DNA of 64,000 bases from Gloeotrichia echinulata CP02 (GCA_038087035.1 CP051187.1:558001-622000), one strand, 5' to 3'; counted from the first letter of the stretch, positions 42,686 through 51,845 are shown. Notes: generated by a model from the letters alone, not told the origin. Numbers and translations: made by a program.

Positions 42686-44011
42686 ATGAACAGTTTACAA
42701 TCTACTTATCCTCCAAACCTGGTTAATTGCAATAACCAAATAATTCTCGATTATTTTGAGAATGCTTGGAAACTGGAAGATGTTTTGATGAAAAGTTTGG
42801 TTGGGGAAGATACGTTTTATCTCAATCCCGACCCTTTGAGGAATCCTCTAATTTTTTATCTGGGACATTCGGCTGTTTTCTACATCAATAAATTAATTCG
42901 GGTTGGCTTATTAGAAAACCGCCTGAATCCAGACTATGAAATACTCTTTGAAATTGGGGTTGATCCAGAAAAACCAGAAGAATTGAATCAAGCAATAGCT
43001 CATCTAAAATGGCCGGAAGTTGCACAGACTTGGGAGTATCGAGAACAAGCATATTCGGTAATTTGTGAAGTAATTCAAACCACCCCATTTACTCTACCAA
43101 TTCATCCGAGTCATCCCCTATGGGCGTTGATGATGGGGATTGAACACCAGCGTATTCACATTGAAACTTCTTCGATGTTAATTCGCCAACTGTCTGTAGA
43201 GAGAGTAAAACGTCCCCAAAACTGGAAATATGCTCCTTTTAATGGTTACACTCCTGAAAATGAAATGCTGGAAGTAGCTGGTGGGGTAGTCAAACTGGGG
43301 AAAGCCTTTGATGATCCGACCTACGGATGGGATATTGATTATGGCTCACGTACTGTTGAAGTTGCACCTTTTTTAGCGAGTAAATATCTGATTACTAATG
43401 CCGAATTTCTGTATTTTATCAAGGCTGGTGGCTACGAAAATCAAGATTATTGGGATGCAGAATCTTGGGATTGGAAAACACAATACAACATTCAATGTCC
43501 TAAATTTTGGTTACATGAAAATGGTAGCTACAAATATCGCGCCATGTTTGACGAAATAGATTTACCCCTAGATTGGCCTGTGGAAGTCAATCATTATGAA
43601 GCAATGGCTTACTGTCGTTTGCGAGGTAGAGATACTCGTTTAATGAGTGAAGCTGAGTACCATTTAGCAACTTATGGTAACGGTTTGATAAAAGATGTAG
43701 AGAATTATAATCTGAATTTAAAATTTGGCTCACCCAGTCCCGTGGGGATGTTAGAAACCGCAAAAAGTCCCGCTGGATTATACGATTTACGGGGTAATGT
43801 GTGGGAATGGTTGAGTGATCACTTAAACCCCCTTGCGGGATATCAACCCCATTTTTTGTATGAAGACAATTCTGCTATCTTTTTTGATACCAAACATTAT
43901 ATGATGTTAGGGGGGTGTTGGATAACTAATGGGACAGAAGCTTTGAAATATTACCGCAACTGGTTCCGTCCCAATTTTTATCAGCACGCCGGCTTTCGGA
44001 TTGTTCAATAA
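42686..44011 (+). CDS. egtB: Cyanobacterial-type EgtB sulfoxide synthase (OvoA-like)
   Basis: A 441-residue non-heme iron oxygenase. The N-terminal DinB-like part has FYLGHSAVF and the iron-binding HQRIHIETSS; the C-terminal FGE-sulfatase domain ends GNVWEWL, GGCWITNG and HAGFRIVQ. Overall it resembles OvoA (5-histidylcysteine sulfoxide synthase) more than mycobacterial EgtB, but without the C-terminal methyltransferase. With egtD beside it, an ergothioneine role (joining hercynine to a thiol) is more likely than ovothiol. Cyanobacterial EgtB is known to have arisen from the OvoA branch. Substrate choice is not provable from sequence. Confidence 0.85.
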   Translation: MNSLQSTYPPNLVNCNNQIILDYFENAWKLEDVLMKSLVGEDTFYLNPDPLRNPLIFYLGHSAVFYINKLIRVGLLENRLNPDYEILFEIGVDPEKPEELNQAIAHLKWPEVAQTWEYREQAYSVICEVIQTTPFTLPIHPSHPLWALMMGIEHQRIHIETSSMLIRQLSVERVKRPQNWKYAPFNGYTPENEMLEVAGGVVKLGKAFDDPTYGWDIDYGSRTVEVAPFLASKYLITNAEFLYFIKAGGYENQDYWDAESWDWKTQYNIQCPKFWLHENGSYKYRAMFDEIDLPLDWPVEVNHYEAMAYCRLRGRDTRLMSEAEYHLATYGNGLIKDVENYNLNLKFGSPSPVGMLETAKSPAGLYDLRGNVWEWLSDHLNPLAGYQPHFLYEDNSAIFFDTKHYMMLGGCWITNGTEALKYYRNWFRPNFYQHAGFRIVQ

Positions 44012-44124
44012 GGGACTAGTACTCTGTCAAGATAAAAATGATGGACTGTAGTGCGGGCATCTTGCCCGCGTGAGCGAGACGCTCACACTACCAAAAATCC
44101 CTCAAAACAAAATTGACAGACTAC

Positions 44125-44231
44125 TATAGCGTTTCTCGCCCTAGTGAGGTACATCGGTAAGGGCACGGCAGTGCCGTGCCCCTACATCGCGTGATACAAT
44201 TTTGTACCTCATCTGAATAGGAAGTGCTATA
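44125..44231. repeat. 107-bp MITE-like TATAGC element, copy 2
   Basis: Nearly identical to the reverse complement of 34716-34822, with the same 107-bp length. The palindromic middle differs only in the central symmetric base pair (CACTG against CAGTG). It is followed by an imperfect GGGGCGCAAGG palindrome at 44257-44278. Confidence 0.85.
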
Positions 44232-44306
44232 GCAATTAAAGAAATATGCAATCTCCGGGGCGCAAGGCGTTGCGCCCCTACAAATGTAAAAATACTGCAT
44301 GAAAAA

Positions 44307-44801
44307 ATGAAACCAAATCCTATTCCCCCACAACCAGGTCAAGAATCAGTTTGGGATTACCCGCGTCCCGCTGTTTTACAAGACACGAATAAACAGATTC
44401 GGGTGATTTTTAATGATATTGTATTGGCAGAAACAAACAAAGCTAAAAGAGTATTAGAAACTAGCCATCCTCCTGGATATTACATCCCTTCTGAAGATAT
44501 TAAGTTAGAACATTTGATCGCAACGCCGAAAAAAACTTGGTGTGAATGGAAAGGCTGGTGTCAATATTATGATGTCAGCGTTGGTGATAAGCATGTAACT
44601 CATGCTGCTTGGCGATATATTCAGCCAAGTGCTAATTTTGTGGACATTCAAGAATATTACGCTTTTTATGTCAGTTTAATGGATGCTTGTTATGTCAATG
44701 ATGAATTAGTGACACCGCAACCAGGTGGTTTCTATGGGGGATGGATTACCTCTGATATTGTCGGTCCATTTAAAGGTGAAGCAGGAACAATCGGATGGTA
44801 A
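44307..44801 (+). CDS. DUF427 domain protein
   Basis: A 164-residue protein of the DUF427 (beta-tent) family, with VWDYPRPAVLQDTNKQIRV, then CEWKGWCQYYDVSV, AAWRYIQPS, and the C-terminal ending TPQPGGFYGGWITSD. Function is not established. Cyanobacterial members are common and often conserved. It lies 296 bp downstream of egtB and convergent to an ABC transporter. I would not add it to the ergothioneine path without evidence. Confidence 0.85.
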   Translation: MKPNPIPPQPGQESVWDYPRPAVLQDTNKQIRVIFNDIVLAETNKAKRVLETSHPPGYYIPSEDIKLEHLIATPKKTWCEWKGWCQYYDVSVGDKHVTHAAWRYIQPSANFVDIQEYYAFYVSLMDACYVNDELVTPQPGGFYGGWITSDIVGPFKGEAGTIGW

Positions 44802-44808
44802 ATGATGA

Positions 44809-44862
44809 AAAACTCCACCCACACTTCGGCAAGCTCAGTGCATCGCAAGGGGATGGAGTTTT
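44809..44862. terminator. Bidirectional terminator hairpin with a 26-bp dispersed repeat in its loop
   Basis: AAAACTCCACCC (44809-44820) pairs with GGGGATGGAGTTTT (44849-44862), with one mismatch. It lies between convergent DUF427 and the permease gene, and each side has a run of A or T. The loop consists of the 26-bp dispersed sequence seen at 15645 and 60275. A second hairpin with 11-bp arms spans 44926-45005 (AAGTCGGCGGG with CCCGCCGACTT). Confidence 0.6.
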
Positions 44863-45017
44863 AGGGCATGGGGCATGGGGCATGGGGCATGGTAAAGATT
44901 CCCAATGCCCTATGCCCAATGCCCAAAGTCGGCGGGCGGTGGTCACTGAGCGGTCGTTGTGCTGTCCCTCGAAAGACACCTGGGGATGGAGTTTCCCGCC
45001 GACTTCCAATGAAACTT

Positions 45018-46538
45018 TCAATGAGACTTAATCCATTCACTAACAACTTGTTCAACGGGACGCGATTGATTATCAACTTGATAATTCATCTTTTGCATTT
45101 CTTCACTGGAAATTAAACCAGCTAATTGATTAATGGCTTCCCCTAATTCTGGATATTTTTTCAGCGTGGCTTCATTGAATACAGGGACAGCTTCGTAGGG
45201 AGGAAAATATTTTTTATCATCTTCTAAAATGACTAAATTCAGCACAGGAATCAAGCCATCTGTAGCACTGGCTGCGATGAAATCTACTTTTTTCTCCTTT
45301 AAGGCTTGATACATCAATCCTAATTCCATTTGTTTAAAATTAGCAAACTTTAAGCCATAGGTTTTAGCTAAACCTGGATAACCATCTTGTCGTTCGATAA
45401 ATTCATACCCAAATCCAGCTTGCATTTGAGGGGTATATTTAGCAGCTTCGGTAAGTGTTTTGATTTGCAACTTTTTAGCATCTTCACCTCGAATAATCAT
45501 CGCGAAGCTATTGTTAAATCCTAAAGGTTGCATGACTGCTAATTTAAATTTCTGGTCGTATTTTTGTTTGACTTGATCATAAACAAATTGAGGACTAGTA
45601 ATAGGTTTCTCTTTCAAAACTGCAGTCAACGCCGTTCCCGTATATTCAACATACCCAGCTATTTTACCTGCTTTCACTGCTTCATGACAGATAAAAGTTC
45701 CCCCTAAATTAAAGCGGCGATCTACTTTTAATTTTGTATGGGATTCAATTTGTTGGGCTAGTAATTCTCCTAAAATGACTTGTTCAGTGAAATTTTTTGA
45801 TCCAATAATAATTGTCGGTGGTTTTTGTTGATAGGTAAAGGCGATTAATCCCAAAATCATTAATGTTAATATGCCTAAAGTGACGGCAAATTTACGATTA
45901 AGTTTTACCTTTTTATCTGTTTGTAGTGTCAGACGCTTTTCTAATAATCCCAAGCCAAAATCTGCACCTAAAGCGATGAAAGCTGCAGGTATGGCACCCG
46001 CAAGAATCAATTCATTGTTAACCGTCGAAATTCCCCGAAAAATAAACACACCCAATCCACCACCGCCAATCGCTGCTGCAATAGTTGCAATTCCTACAGA
46101 AATAACGGTTGCGACCCTGACACCTGCCAAAATCACGCCTACAGCCAGGGGAATTTCTACTTGAAATAACAATTGTAAATCCGTCATTCCCATGCCTTTT
46201 CCCGCCTCTCGAATCGCCGGATTAACGCTATTAATCCCGATATAAGTATTACGAATTATGGGAAGTAACGCATAAAGAATCAGGGCGACAACAGCCGGAA
46301 TTGTGCCAATTCCACCGATAAATGGCACAGAAATTAAAAACCCAAAAATAGCTAAACTAGGAATAGTTTGAATAGCGTTAGCTAAACCGAGAACTGGTTG
46401 GGCGAGTTGCGGTTGACGAGTAATAAAAATACCGAGAGGAATACCAATCGAGATGGCTACCACCATTGCGATCGCCACTAATACCAAGTGTTCCCCGGTA
46501 TGAAGGAGAATTTCAGGGGCGTATTGGGTTAAAAACAA
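45018..46538 (-). CDS. Fused ABC permease and substrate-binding protein (EgtU/OpuB type)
   Basis: A 506-residue fusion. The N-terminal permease has about six helices (residues 1-245, with the EAGKGMGMTDLQLLFQVEIPLA coupling motif). The C-terminal binding domain starts about 260 with IIIGSKNFTEQVILGELLAQQIE and NLGGTFICHEA. This is the layout of OpuB/C choline/betaine systems and of EgtUC ergothioneine importers. TTG 46538 is the start, with GAGGAG 8 bases before it; no ATG fits. Adjacency to egtD and egtB suggests an ergothioneine or related betaine substrate, but this is context only. Confidence 0.8.
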   Translation of the reverse strand: MFLTQYAPEILLHTGEHLVLVAIAMVVAISIGIPLGIFITRQPQLAQPVLGLANAIQTIPSLAIFGFLISVPFIGGIGTIPAVVALILYALLPIIRNTYIGINSVNPAIREAGKGMGMTDLQLLFQVEIPLAVGVILAGVRVATVISVGIATIAAAIGGGGLGVFIFRGISTVNNELILAGAIPAAFIALGADFGLGLLEKRLTLQTDKKVKLNRKFAVTLGILTLMILGLIAFTYQQKPPTIIIGSKNFTEQVILGELLAQQIESHTKLKVDRRFNLGGTFICHEAVKAGKIAGYVEYTGTALTAVLKEKPITSPQFVYDQVKQKYDQKFKLAVMQPLGFNNSFAMIIRGEDAKKLQIKTLTEAAKYTPQMQAGFGYEFIERQDGYPGLAKTYGLKFANFKQMELGLMYQALKEKKVDFIAASATDGLIPVLNLVILEDDKKYFPPYEAVPVFNEATLKKYPELGEAINQLAGLISSEEMQKMNYQVDNQSRPVEQVVSEWIKSH

Positions 46539-46553
46539 GGTTATCTCCTCATA

Positions 46554-47318
46554 TTAAGCTTTGTCCCGATTTTCCCAAGCATTCAAACAAGCAATAAAAG
46601 CTTGCGCTTCTGGATGCTGAGATTGGAGGAATTCTTCTCTCGTTCCCAAAGCAACTAAATTCCCTTCATACATTAACCCAATTCGCGTCCCCAGGAAGAA
46701 AGCTTCTTGAATATCGTGGGTGACAAAGATGACGGTTTTTCCTAGTTGTCTTTGTAAATATTGGAATTGTTGTTGCAATTCTAGGCGCGTGATGGGATCG
46801 AGTGCGCCAAAAGGTTCATCCATCAATAATATCGGCGGATCGGCAGCTAAAGCCCTCGCGACACCTACACGCTGACGTTGACCACCAGATAGTTGATGGG
46901 GATAACGTTGCGCGAATATTTGAGGATCTAAACCAACTAAGTTTAACATTTCATCGACTCGCGCCTCAATTCGCTGTTGTGTCCACTTTTCTAGAGAAGG
47001 GACAAGTCCAACATTTTCTTTGACGCTAAAGTGGGGAAACAAGCCGGTTTCTTGAATGACATAACCTATCCGTCGTCGCAATTTAATTGCATCCCAGTCA
47101 GTCGTAGGGCGACCATTTACCAAAATTTCTCCTTGGGTGGGTATAAGGAGGTGATTGATTAATTTTAATGTCGTCGTCTTCCCGCTTCCACTGCGTCCTA
47201 ATAATACTAGCGCTTCCCCTTGGTAGATGGTGAGATTTAAGTGAGATAATAGGGGACGGTGATTAATCGAGAAGCCTACATCGTGAAACTCAACAGTAAT
47301 TTTTGGTAATTGGGACAT
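46554..47318 (-). CDS. ABC ATPase of the adjacent EgtU/OpuB-type importer
   Basis: A 254-residue ATPase. Walker A GRSGSGKTT, signature LSGGQRQRVGVARA, Walker B ILLMDEPFGALDP and H-loop FVTHDIQEAF are complete. Unlike classical OpuCA it has no C-terminal CBS tandem. It is 15 bp upstream of the permease-binding protein gene, so the pair forms an operon. Names such as osmoprotectant or betaine ATPase will also fit. Confidence 0.88.
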   Translation of the reverse strand: MSQLPKITVEFHDVGFSINHRPLLSHLNLTIYQGEALVLLGRSGSGKTTTLKLINHLLIPTQGEILVNGRPTTDWDAIKLRRRIGYVIQETGLFPHFSVKENVGLVPSLEKWTQQRIEARVDEMLNLVGLDPQIFAQRYPHQLSGGQRQRVGVARALAADPPILLMDEPFGALDPITRLELQQQFQYLQRQLGKTVIFVTHDIQEAFFLGTRIGLMYEGNLVALGTREEFLQSQHPEAQAFIACLNAWENRDKA

Positions 47319-47373
47319 GAGATGTTGGAGAAAAAAGTGTTCAAATCCCTATCGTTTTTCATGGGATTCAAGG

Positions 47374-47597
47374 GTCAACCGATTTTGGATACTTCTCTAC
47401 GTTCGCGTAGCGTGTCGCAGACAGAGGCTACGCCAACGACTTAAGAGCGGGACGCTGCGCGAACGCTCAGTACAAGTTTTGGATACTTCTCTACGAGAGG
47501 CTACGCCAACGACTTAAGAGCGGGACGCTGCGCGTAGCTTGCTTCCACGTAGTGGTACGCTCAGTACAAGTTTTGGATTGACCCCGACCACAAGGGT
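47374..47597. repeat. Duplicated repeat block and third copy of the dispersed repeat
   Basis: Two tandem units of about 94 bp (47382-47475 and 47476-47570) share TTTTGGATACTTCTCTACG, then GGCTACGCCAACGACTTAAG and GCGGGACGCTGCGCG, differing in short inserts. The block ends in TTGACCCCGACCACAAGGG, the end of the 115-bp repeat at 18068. To 47690 there are further TCTAAAATCTAAAATC repeats. No gene. Confidence 0.75.
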
Positions 47598-47765
47598 ACC
47601 TTGCTCGAGGGTTTTGGATTTGTGATTTTGGATTTGTTCCGCCCACAAGGAGCCTTGCTCGTACCGAAACAATCTAAAATCTAAAATCTAAAATTGGCTT
47701 GGTCAAGGGTCAAAAAACCTGGAATTTTGACTTTTGACAGTTTCGTAAGTCATGTAACTATTAAA

Positions 47766-48086
47766 TTAAATAGGCGTATCCTGGGTTGTTTCATTAAATA
47801 ATTCCCACAAAGCTACTGTACCTACAAAAAAAGTGTAAATACTGTATTGGATTGGATTTTTTCTTTTTGAAGGTGCATACAAAGCTGCTATAATTCCTTC
47901 CAGGAAATGAGCAATCAGAGCAAAACGTTCTACCCAAAAAATAAAATTGAGATTACTGGGTATTTGCTGGTGATTGACAGCGGCGTAAATGTTCCCTAAT
48001 TCCCAAACAATGGCACTAACTATCAGAACTGTAGATATATATTTTACAACAGTAAAAATTATTTTCTTGCTCTGGTTGAAACTCAT
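47766..48086 (-). CDS. Small hypothetical membrane protein
   Basis: A 106-residue protein with three or four hydrophobic segments (IIFTVVKYISTVLIVSAIVW, FALIAHFLEGIIAALYA, YTFFVGTVALW) and no known motif. ATG 48086 (MSFNQSKK) is preferred to the frame start at 48119. No family is recognised, and it stands alone in a repeat-rich area. Confidence 0.55.
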   Translation of the reverse strand: MSFNQSKKIIFTVVKYISTVLIVSAIVWELGNIYAAVNHQQIPSNLNFIFWVERFALIAHFLEGIIAALYAPSKRKNPIQYSIYTFFVGTVALWELFNETTQDTPI

Positions 48087-48310
48087 GGTTATCTGTGAAT
48101 TGAACAACAATTTTATCAAGGGTGGTATCCCTAATAATCATATAGTGATACCATTTCGATATGAAGCTGCATATTTACTAGCCTGCGGAAGCAGGCTTTG
48201 TTTGTGAGCCAGTGACTTCTAGCCTCAGAGCGTTAAGGAAATGCTGCAAACCCTTCATCGCGCTGTTGGCAGCCTACATTGTAACCGTTTCGGTTCCGTG
48301 TAGGAGTATG

Positions 48311-48568
48311 TCACTTTAGCAAAATTATATTAGACCCCAAAGGCATAACAGCGGTAGCAACATGAGTGATTTGCGTTTCGGTGTTCAACCACTCTTTTGT
48401 CAGTACGAACTCCGTATTCGGGTCATAATATAAAACCTCCAAAGGTAAGCGCGATTCGCAATTATAATACACATCACCATCCTTGGAGAAGTATACAGCA
48501 CCACGCCCATAGGTGTAGAACCCAATCAAGGCAGTTTTAGCAAGAGTATTCCAAGATATGTATTTCAT
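48311..48568 (-). CDS. Small hypothetical protein
   Basis: An 85-residue frame with ATG 48568 and the sequence MKYISWNTLAKTALIGFYT. Part of the protein is aromatic and polar (GRGAVYFSKDGDVYYNCESR), and it has no membrane segment. Nothing known is recognised. Composition and a proper start-stop pair make it more likely real than not. Confidence 0.45.
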   Translation of the reverse strand: MKYISWNTLAKTALIGFYTYGRGAVYFSKDGDVYYNCESRLPLEVLYYDPNTEFVLTKEWLNTETQITHVATAVMPLGSNIILLK

Positions 48569-48738
48569 GAGACTACTTTGTAAGTTGGCAGGCTATTTAT
48601 GAAGTGTTTAATGTCACCTCACGTAGAATATACTGACTAAAATTATCGTCATCAGTATAAAAACCGAGGTTTATCAGCCTTTGTTGTAGCACTCAATTTG
48701 AACACCGTGTTGTTACAGAGATTTTCAGACAAATAAAA

Positions 48739-48768
48739 AACTCCACCCCCTTGTGGGTGGAGTTTCAG
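48739..48768 (-). terminator. Rho-independent terminator of the HPF-like gene
   Basis: On the minus strand AACTCCACCCACAAGGGGGT folds with GGAGTT and is followed by TTTTTT. It lies about 45 bp after the stop of the minus-strand gene at 48811. This is the clearest terminator in the window. Confidence 0.8.
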
Positions 48769-48810
48769 AGCATGGGAAGTAAGCCCTAATCCCTGTCTCA
48801 TCAGGGCTAT

Positions 48811-49170
48811 TTATTCAGATTGCTGTGAGGTGTGTGTTTTAACTTCACCCCTTTGTAAATCTACATAATCTTGCAGCTGACGCTTGGCTGCATCAAAAGC
48901 ATCACGAATGGCAATATAAATATCTGTATGACTTGGTTCGTCGGAAGGGTTGCGATTTACTACTATCTCTCCATTCGGCACAGTTAAATCAATTTGGATG
49001 TGATAAAGCTTACCCTTGTGATGATTTCGATGAGGAATATCTACAACAACTCTACAACTTATGATTCGGTCATATAAGCGCTCTAGTTTCGCTACATGTT
49101 CACTAATTTTTTCCTCCACCGCTGGCGATGATGGAACATTATGAAAAGTAAGTTGCAAAACTGTTTTCAT
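48811..49170 (-). CDS. Short HPF/RaiA-family ribosome-associated protein
   Basis: A 119-residue protein of the S30AE/sigma-54 modulation family (MKTVLQLTFHNVPSSPAVEEKISEHVAKLERLYDRI, IAIRDAFDAAKRQLQDYV). It has only the N-terminal domain and a short tail, in contrast to the long LrtA at 4132. Such short members can stabilise single 70S ribosomes. ATG 49170 has a perfect AGGAGG site and is 30 bp inside the open frame. A clear terminator follows. Confidence 0.85.
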   Translation of the reverse strand: MKTVLQLTFHNVPSSPAVEEKISEHVAKLERLYDRIISCRVVVDIPHRNHHKGKLYHIQIDLTVPNGEIVVNRNPSDEPSHTDIYIAIRDAFDAAKRQLQDYVDLQRGEVKTHTSQQSE

Positions 49171-49284
49171 GATTCCTCCTTGCTGTTCACTATTATTCAT
49201 CTATGCTCTCGATTTTGAAATTACACGAAAAATATGAGAAACTTGTGAGGAAATTTTATTCACTCTAGGGATTGGGCATTGGGG

Positions 49285-51021
49285 ATGAGGGAGAATAAAT
49301 TTAAAACACCACTCTTAGTACTTCTGCTGGTTATATGCTTTACCCTAGTAAGCGTGCGTTCATTGGGGCGAACAATTATGACATCAGCACCTCAATTACT
49401 GACAGACCCATTTTTGCAATTGCCAACGGCAACATCAGTACGAGTAGTATGGTTTACAGAGTTTGATGGTAATAAACACATAGTCAACTATGGAGAAAAT
49501 CTAGAAAAAAACCGCTGGGCAAGCACTAATAAACTCAGTCGCACAAGAGAAGATCAGAAATCATATGTAGCCAATCAGACAGAAAATGGGCAAGTTGATC
49601 AACAACCCGTAAAGCGTGACATTTGGCGACATGAAGCTGAGGTGACTGGCTTAACTCCTGGTGTGCGGGTGAATTATCGCGTTACGAGTGTGCGGGAAGA
49701 TGGACAGAGTGTCAGCAGTGATGTTTTTACCCTCGCGCCTAACCCAGAACCGGGTACGCCATTGAAAATTTTACTGACCTCTGACCATCAACTCAAGCCG
49801 ATGACAGCAGCAAATCTCCAAAAGGTGGTCCAGACAGTGGGACGAGTGGATGCAGTTTTGTTTGCTGGTGATTTAATTAATATTCCAGACCGCGCCAGTG
49901 AATGGTTTGATGATAATCGCGGTGGTGCATTATTTCCCGGTTTGCAAGGTCGCGCTAAATATGCTATTGACCACAACGGTGTTAAAACATTTTATTCTGG
50001 CGGGCAAATAATTCAACATGCGCCAATGTTTCCTGCTATTGGTAATCATGAAGTCATGGGAAGGTTCGCGAGGAAAGAAAGTTTAGATGATGAATTTAAT
50101 GATGCTATTCCCCGTGCGATCGCTCAAAGATTATATAGCGGTAAATCTTTAAAAGATAATTCCTTTAATACCGATACCTACGAAGAAATTTTTACCCTAC
50201 CAACAACTAAAGAGGGTGGAAAAAGGTATTATGCAGTCAGTTTTGGTGATGTGCGTTTGGTCGTACTGTACGCTACAAATATGTGGCGGACTCCCAATTT
50301 AGATGCAATGGCTAGGGGGAGATATCGCGAAGCTGAAAAAGATTTAAACAACCCGGAAAATTGGGGTTATGGTCAGATGATTTTTGAGCCAATTGCTAAA
50401 GGTAGTCAGCAGTATAATTGGCTAGAGCAAGAACTTAAAAGTCCTGAGTTTCAGCAAGCAAAATATAAAGTAGTGATGTTCCATCATCCACCCCATACTT
50501 TGGGAGATAATATTGTCCCAGCTTACACCGACCCGGTGCAAATAATTGAACGGGATAATGATGGTAATATTCAAGCTGTGCGTTACGAGTATCCCAAGGA
50601 TGCAGATTATCTGATTCGCGATGTTATGCCAATGCTTGAAGCGGCGAATGTACAATTCGTATTGTATGGACATTCCCATTTATGGAACCGCTTTGTGAGT
50701 GAAGGTGGAATGCATTTTCTCGAAACATCTAATGTCGGCAATTCTTATGGTGCAGCTTGGGGTAATAAAAAGCGACAAGTGCCAATTGGATATCAAGAAA
50801 ATTATACTCCACTTGGTGATCCTAATGGTTTGCAGCCAGTAGTTCCCACAATTGCGCCTTTGTTGGGTGAAGATGGTCAGCCAATGCCGTATATTGCTAG
50901 TAATAACATCACTGTTTTTAGTATCTTTGACACCGGAACAGGGACGATAAGCAGCTATCGTTTTGATACCCGCAAACCGGAATCTGAGGTTATTAAGTTT
51001 GATGAATTTAAATTAAAATAG
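49285..51021 (+). CDS. Secreted metallophosphatase of the purple acid phosphatase type
   Basis: A 578-residue protein. A signal anchor (about residues 8-25) is followed by a fibronectin-like N-terminal domain (about 40-155) and a calcineurin-like metal domain: SDHQ near 168, AGDLINIP, GNHEV, FHHPPH and GHSH. The metal ligands are almost complete for the family (the first motif is DH-Q). It probably hydrolyses phosphate esters outside the membrane. ATG 49285 is preferred; the TTG at 49279 lies in a GGGATTGGGCATTGGGGA repeat that forms the leader. Confidence 0.82.
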   Translation: MRENKFKTPLLVLLLVICFTLVSVRSLGRTIMTSAPQLLTDPFLQLPTATSVRVVWFTEFDGNKHIVNYGENLEKNRWASTNKLSRTREDQKSYVANQTENGQVDQQPVKRDIWRHEAEVTGLTPGVRVNYRVTSVREDGQSVSSDVFTLAPNPEPGTPLKILLTSDHQLKPMTAANLQKVVQTVGRVDAVLFAGDLINIPDRASEWFDDNRGGALFPGLQGRAKYAIDHNGVKTFYSGGQIIQHAPMFPAIGNHEVMGRFARKESLDDEFNDAIPRAIAQRLYSGKSLKDNSFNTDTYEEIFTLPTTKEGGKRYYAVSFGDVRLVVLYATNMWRTPNLDAMARGRYREAEKDLNNPENWGYGQMIFEPIAKGSQQYNWLEQELKSPEFQQAKYKVVMFHHPPHTLGDNIVPAYTDPVQIIERDNDGNIQAVRYEYPKDADYLIRDVMPMLEAANVQFVLYGHSHLWNRFVSEGGMHFLETSNVGNSYGAAWGNKKRQVPIGYQENYTPLGDPNGLQPVVPTIAPLLGEDGQPMPYIASNNITVFSIFDTGTGTISSYRFDTRKPESEVIKFDEFKLK

Positions 51022-51404
51022 TTTGCGTTGCTGATTGATGGGATGATTTTTATCTCACGCAAACGCGAGTGCGTCCTGTAGGGAACATTGCCGTGCCCCT
51101 ACCCCGTGGTATATTTACCTGAAAATATATCTCACCGCTGAAAAATTATATAGCATTTATCGACAAGCGTGAGGTACATCGGTAAGGGCACGGCACTGCC
51201 GTGCCCCTACACAGCGTGATATGATTTTGTACTTCATTTGAATGGGAAGCGCTATAAACAATAGCCCAGCAATACCAACCCCTAATAAAAAATTATGTCA
51301 ATTATGAAGTGATGTTACAAAACTTTCAAAAATATTTAGAAATTGTCTACAAGCCAAACATAGCTTTAACGTAGAACTTATAGGAAACAATTGAGGCAAA
51401 TGTG
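51022..51404. other. Gene-free region with MITE-like elements
   Basis: Contains a 108-bp TATAGC element at 51149-51256 with GGGGCACGGCACTGCCGTGCCCC centre, somewhat diverged from the other copies. A partial relative sits at 51080-51130. No gene is seen. Confidence 0.7.
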
Positions 51405-51722
51405 ATGAGCAGAAATAATCTTCAAAACTATCGGTTTGTCTGTACCCTAACTTTTGGTGATATCTACGGTCAAATAATTGTTTGGTTAATCACAATTGTA
51501 GTCAGTTTGGCCTCAGCCTTGGCGTTGATGGGTGCCAGACGACCAGTGTATGCTTTAGTTACGGTGGGGCTTGTCGTTCTGCTATCCTTGCCTTTCTTGC
51601 TGTTTGCGTTCGTCACCACGTTGTTAAATCACATTGAAGTGACTGCGGTAGAGCCAGGAACAAAGACTGAACCTATACCTGGTAATGTTTCTGAGCAAAG
51701 ACCTATACAAGCAACCAGTTGA
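51405..51722 (+). CDS. Small hypothetical membrane protein upstream of sdhA
   Basis: A 105-residue protein with two strong hydrophobic segments (IIVWLITIVVSLASALALMG and ALVTVGLVVLLSLPFLLFAFV). A polar C-terminal tail follows (VEPGTKTEPIPGN). GTG 51402 or ATG 51405 start, with a clean frame. No family can be named. It is 123 bp ahead of sdhA, and a CCCAATC heptamer array lies between, so linkage is not shown. Confidence 0.6.
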   Translation: MSRNNLQNYRFVCTLTFGDIYGQIIVWLITIVVSLASALALMGARRPVYALVTVGLVVLLSLPFLLFAFVTTLLNHIEVTAVEPGTKTEPIPGNVSEQRPIQATS

Positions 51723-51726
51723 AGAA

Positions 51727-51787
51727 TGGGGGACCCCAATCCCCAATCCCCAATCCCCAATCCCCAATCCCCAATCCCCAATCCCTA
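51727..51787. repeat. CCCAATC heptamer array
   Basis: About seven copies of CCCCAAT in tandem with few changes, 60 bp ahead of sdhA. The same heptamer occurs at 15615-15705, 58800-58830 and 59000-59020, and its complement GGGGATT at 1994-2015 and 3884-3910. Confidence 0.85.
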
Positions 51788-51845
51788 ATTCAAAATCTAA
51801 AATTGAATGTGCAGGGAGTTTTTTGCACTCAGGTGCTAGTAAATT

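Noticed and set aside
44795..45116. Short frames over the GGGGCATGGGGCATG repeats
   Set aside because: Repeat translation between convergent genes; frames exist on both strands.
48180..48310. Hairpin-rich stretch considered as a tRNA or riboswitch
   Set aside because: GCCTGCGGAAGCAGGC is a simple hairpin; no cloverleaf, T-loop or known aptamer core.
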